Assembly (NCBI GenBank): GCA_001791425.1
Contig: MGEP01000043.1
Coordinates: 1 to 5,481 of the forward strand
Source: Candidatus Uhrbacteria bacterium RIFCSPLOWO2_02_FULL_48_12
GTDB lineage: Bacteria > Patescibacteriota > Patescibacteriia > GWA2-46-9
DNA: 5,481 nucleotides
Direction: 5' to 3'
In this document: in pieces, positions 5,274-5,481 of the stretch
How positions within the stretch are numbered: position 1 is the stretch's first letter
Layout of the letters: every line of letters starts with the position of its first letter
Notes under the pieces: model-generated
What the model was told of the DNA's origin: nothing
What the model saw: the letters and a program-made list of their open reading frames with translations, nothing else
Database searches by the model: none
Made by a program: the position numbers and the translations under genes

Positions 5274-5377
5274 AGCAGTTTTTCTCGACCCCGCACCAAT
5301 TACTGCGCTCACAGGGGGGTAGGATTTACGACGCACCTTGTCGCCAGCAGTGCGACGCGGCGCTCTGTCCTGGGCAG

Positions 5378-5408
5378 CGACGAGTCTTGCGCTCGCTCAG
5401 ACTCGTCG
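5378..5408. other. Perfect 10-bp hairpin, 11-base loop
   Basis: CGACGAGTCT (5378-5387) and AGACTCGTCG (5399-5408) are exact reverse complements; the loop between them contains one copy of the GCTCGCT heptamer. No T-tract follows on either strand. It belongs to the non-coding repeat-rich block at the right edge. Confidence 0.75.
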
Positions 5409-5481
5409 GCGCTCGCTTCATTCGTTCCGTCTTCCGACGTCGCTCATGGCTCGCTTCTGCCCGTTCGAATCCCTCTTCGCT

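Larger units (their letters stand above)
5227..5481. repeat. GC-rich non-coding block with reiterated heptamers, hairpins and tRNA-like fragments
   Basis: No credible gene is seen here. GCTCGCT occurs exactly at 5391-5397, 5411-5417 and 5449-5455, with near copies CGTCGCT (5438-5444) and CTTCGCT (5475-5481). A perfect 10-bp hairpin lies at 5378-5408. Two pieces resemble tRNAs: on the plus strand GTTCGAATCC (5463-5472) followed by CTCTTCGCT looks like a T-loop and acceptor end, but the bases before it cannot make the T stem; on the minus strand a GGACAGAGCGCC stretch (about 5372-5359) followed by GTCGC-ACTGCTG-GCGAC (5356-5340) and AATCCTACC (5326-5318) looks like a D arm, anticodon arm and T arm in order, with the T-loop damaged. 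This may be degenerate repeat sequence or a decayed tRNA cluster. Confidence 0.5.

Noticed and set aside
5258..5283. Plus-strand intrinsic terminator (AGACCC stem followed by TTTTT)
   Set aside because: The T-run begins 5 bases after the stem and no plus-strand gene lies upstream to terminate.
5318..5385. Complete minus-strand tRNA gene
   Set aside because: The 5-bp stem and 7-base loop at 5356-5340 lack a U at the position before the anticodon, the T-loop lacks TTC, and no 5' acceptor strand pairs with the C-rich 3' end.
5463..5481. tRNA 3' end on the plus strand (GTTCGAATCC plus CTCTTCGCT)
   Set aside because: The bases before the T-loop (TGCCC) cannot pair with the CCCTC after it, and no matching acceptor 5' half such as AGCGAAG is found within 100 bases upstream. 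Kept only as a tRNA-like fragment.

Overview
The window reads as a stretch of chromosome from a small-genome uncultured bacterium, most likely a member of the Candidate Phyla Radiation (Patescibacteria, Parcubacteria-like). This is inferred from style and not proven: short household genes with little operon logic, AT-rich coding sequence broken by GC-rich palindrome clusters between genes, a divergent class 2-like dihydroorotate dehydrogenase, and a HEPN/MNT toxin-antitoxin pair. There is no rRNA, intact tRNA, CRISPR array or transposase gene in the window.

Layout, left to right. Positions 1-2380 hold three minus-strand genes in the transcription order pyrD (dihydroorotate dehydrogenase), trmO (tRNA m6t6A37 methyltransferase), agmatinase-like ureohydrolase (runs off the left edge). 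Between pyrD and trmO lies a compact element, 1099-1233, with perfect 14-bp terminal inverted repeats enclosing a perfect 14-bp hairpin and two smaller ones; its right-hand features reach almost to the trmO start codon. A GC-rich cluster of palindromes (2447-2552) separates the pyrD promoter from the divergent promoter of a plus-strand, membrane-anchored M23 peptidase (2614-3324). That gene converges, with only 8 bases between stops, on a minus-strand S51 (peptidase E-like) serine peptidase (3333-4082).

Positions 4254-5097 carry a minus-strand MntA-HepT (type VII) toxin-antitoxin operon: the minimal nucleotidyltransferase comes first and overlaps the HEPN toxin by 8 bases. Both proteins keep their diagnostic motifs, GSX10DXD in MntA and RX4HXY in HepT. 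The last 255 bases (5227-5481) contain no convincing gene. They are GC-rich, full of hairpins and of reiterated GCTCGCT-type heptamers, and include fragments that look like parts of tRNAs without forming one.

The genes do not make one pathway. Pyrimidine synthesis (pyrD), tRNA modification (trmO) and polyamine or guanidino metabolism (agmatinase-like) share a strand and could be co-transcribed. The M23 enzyme probably acts on the cell wall and the S51 enzyme on cytoplasmic peptides. The toxin-antitoxin pair is the clearest accessory system. The least explained items are the 1099-1233 inverted-repeat element, the mixed class 1/class 2 active site of PyrD, and the palindrome-rich non-coding blocks.
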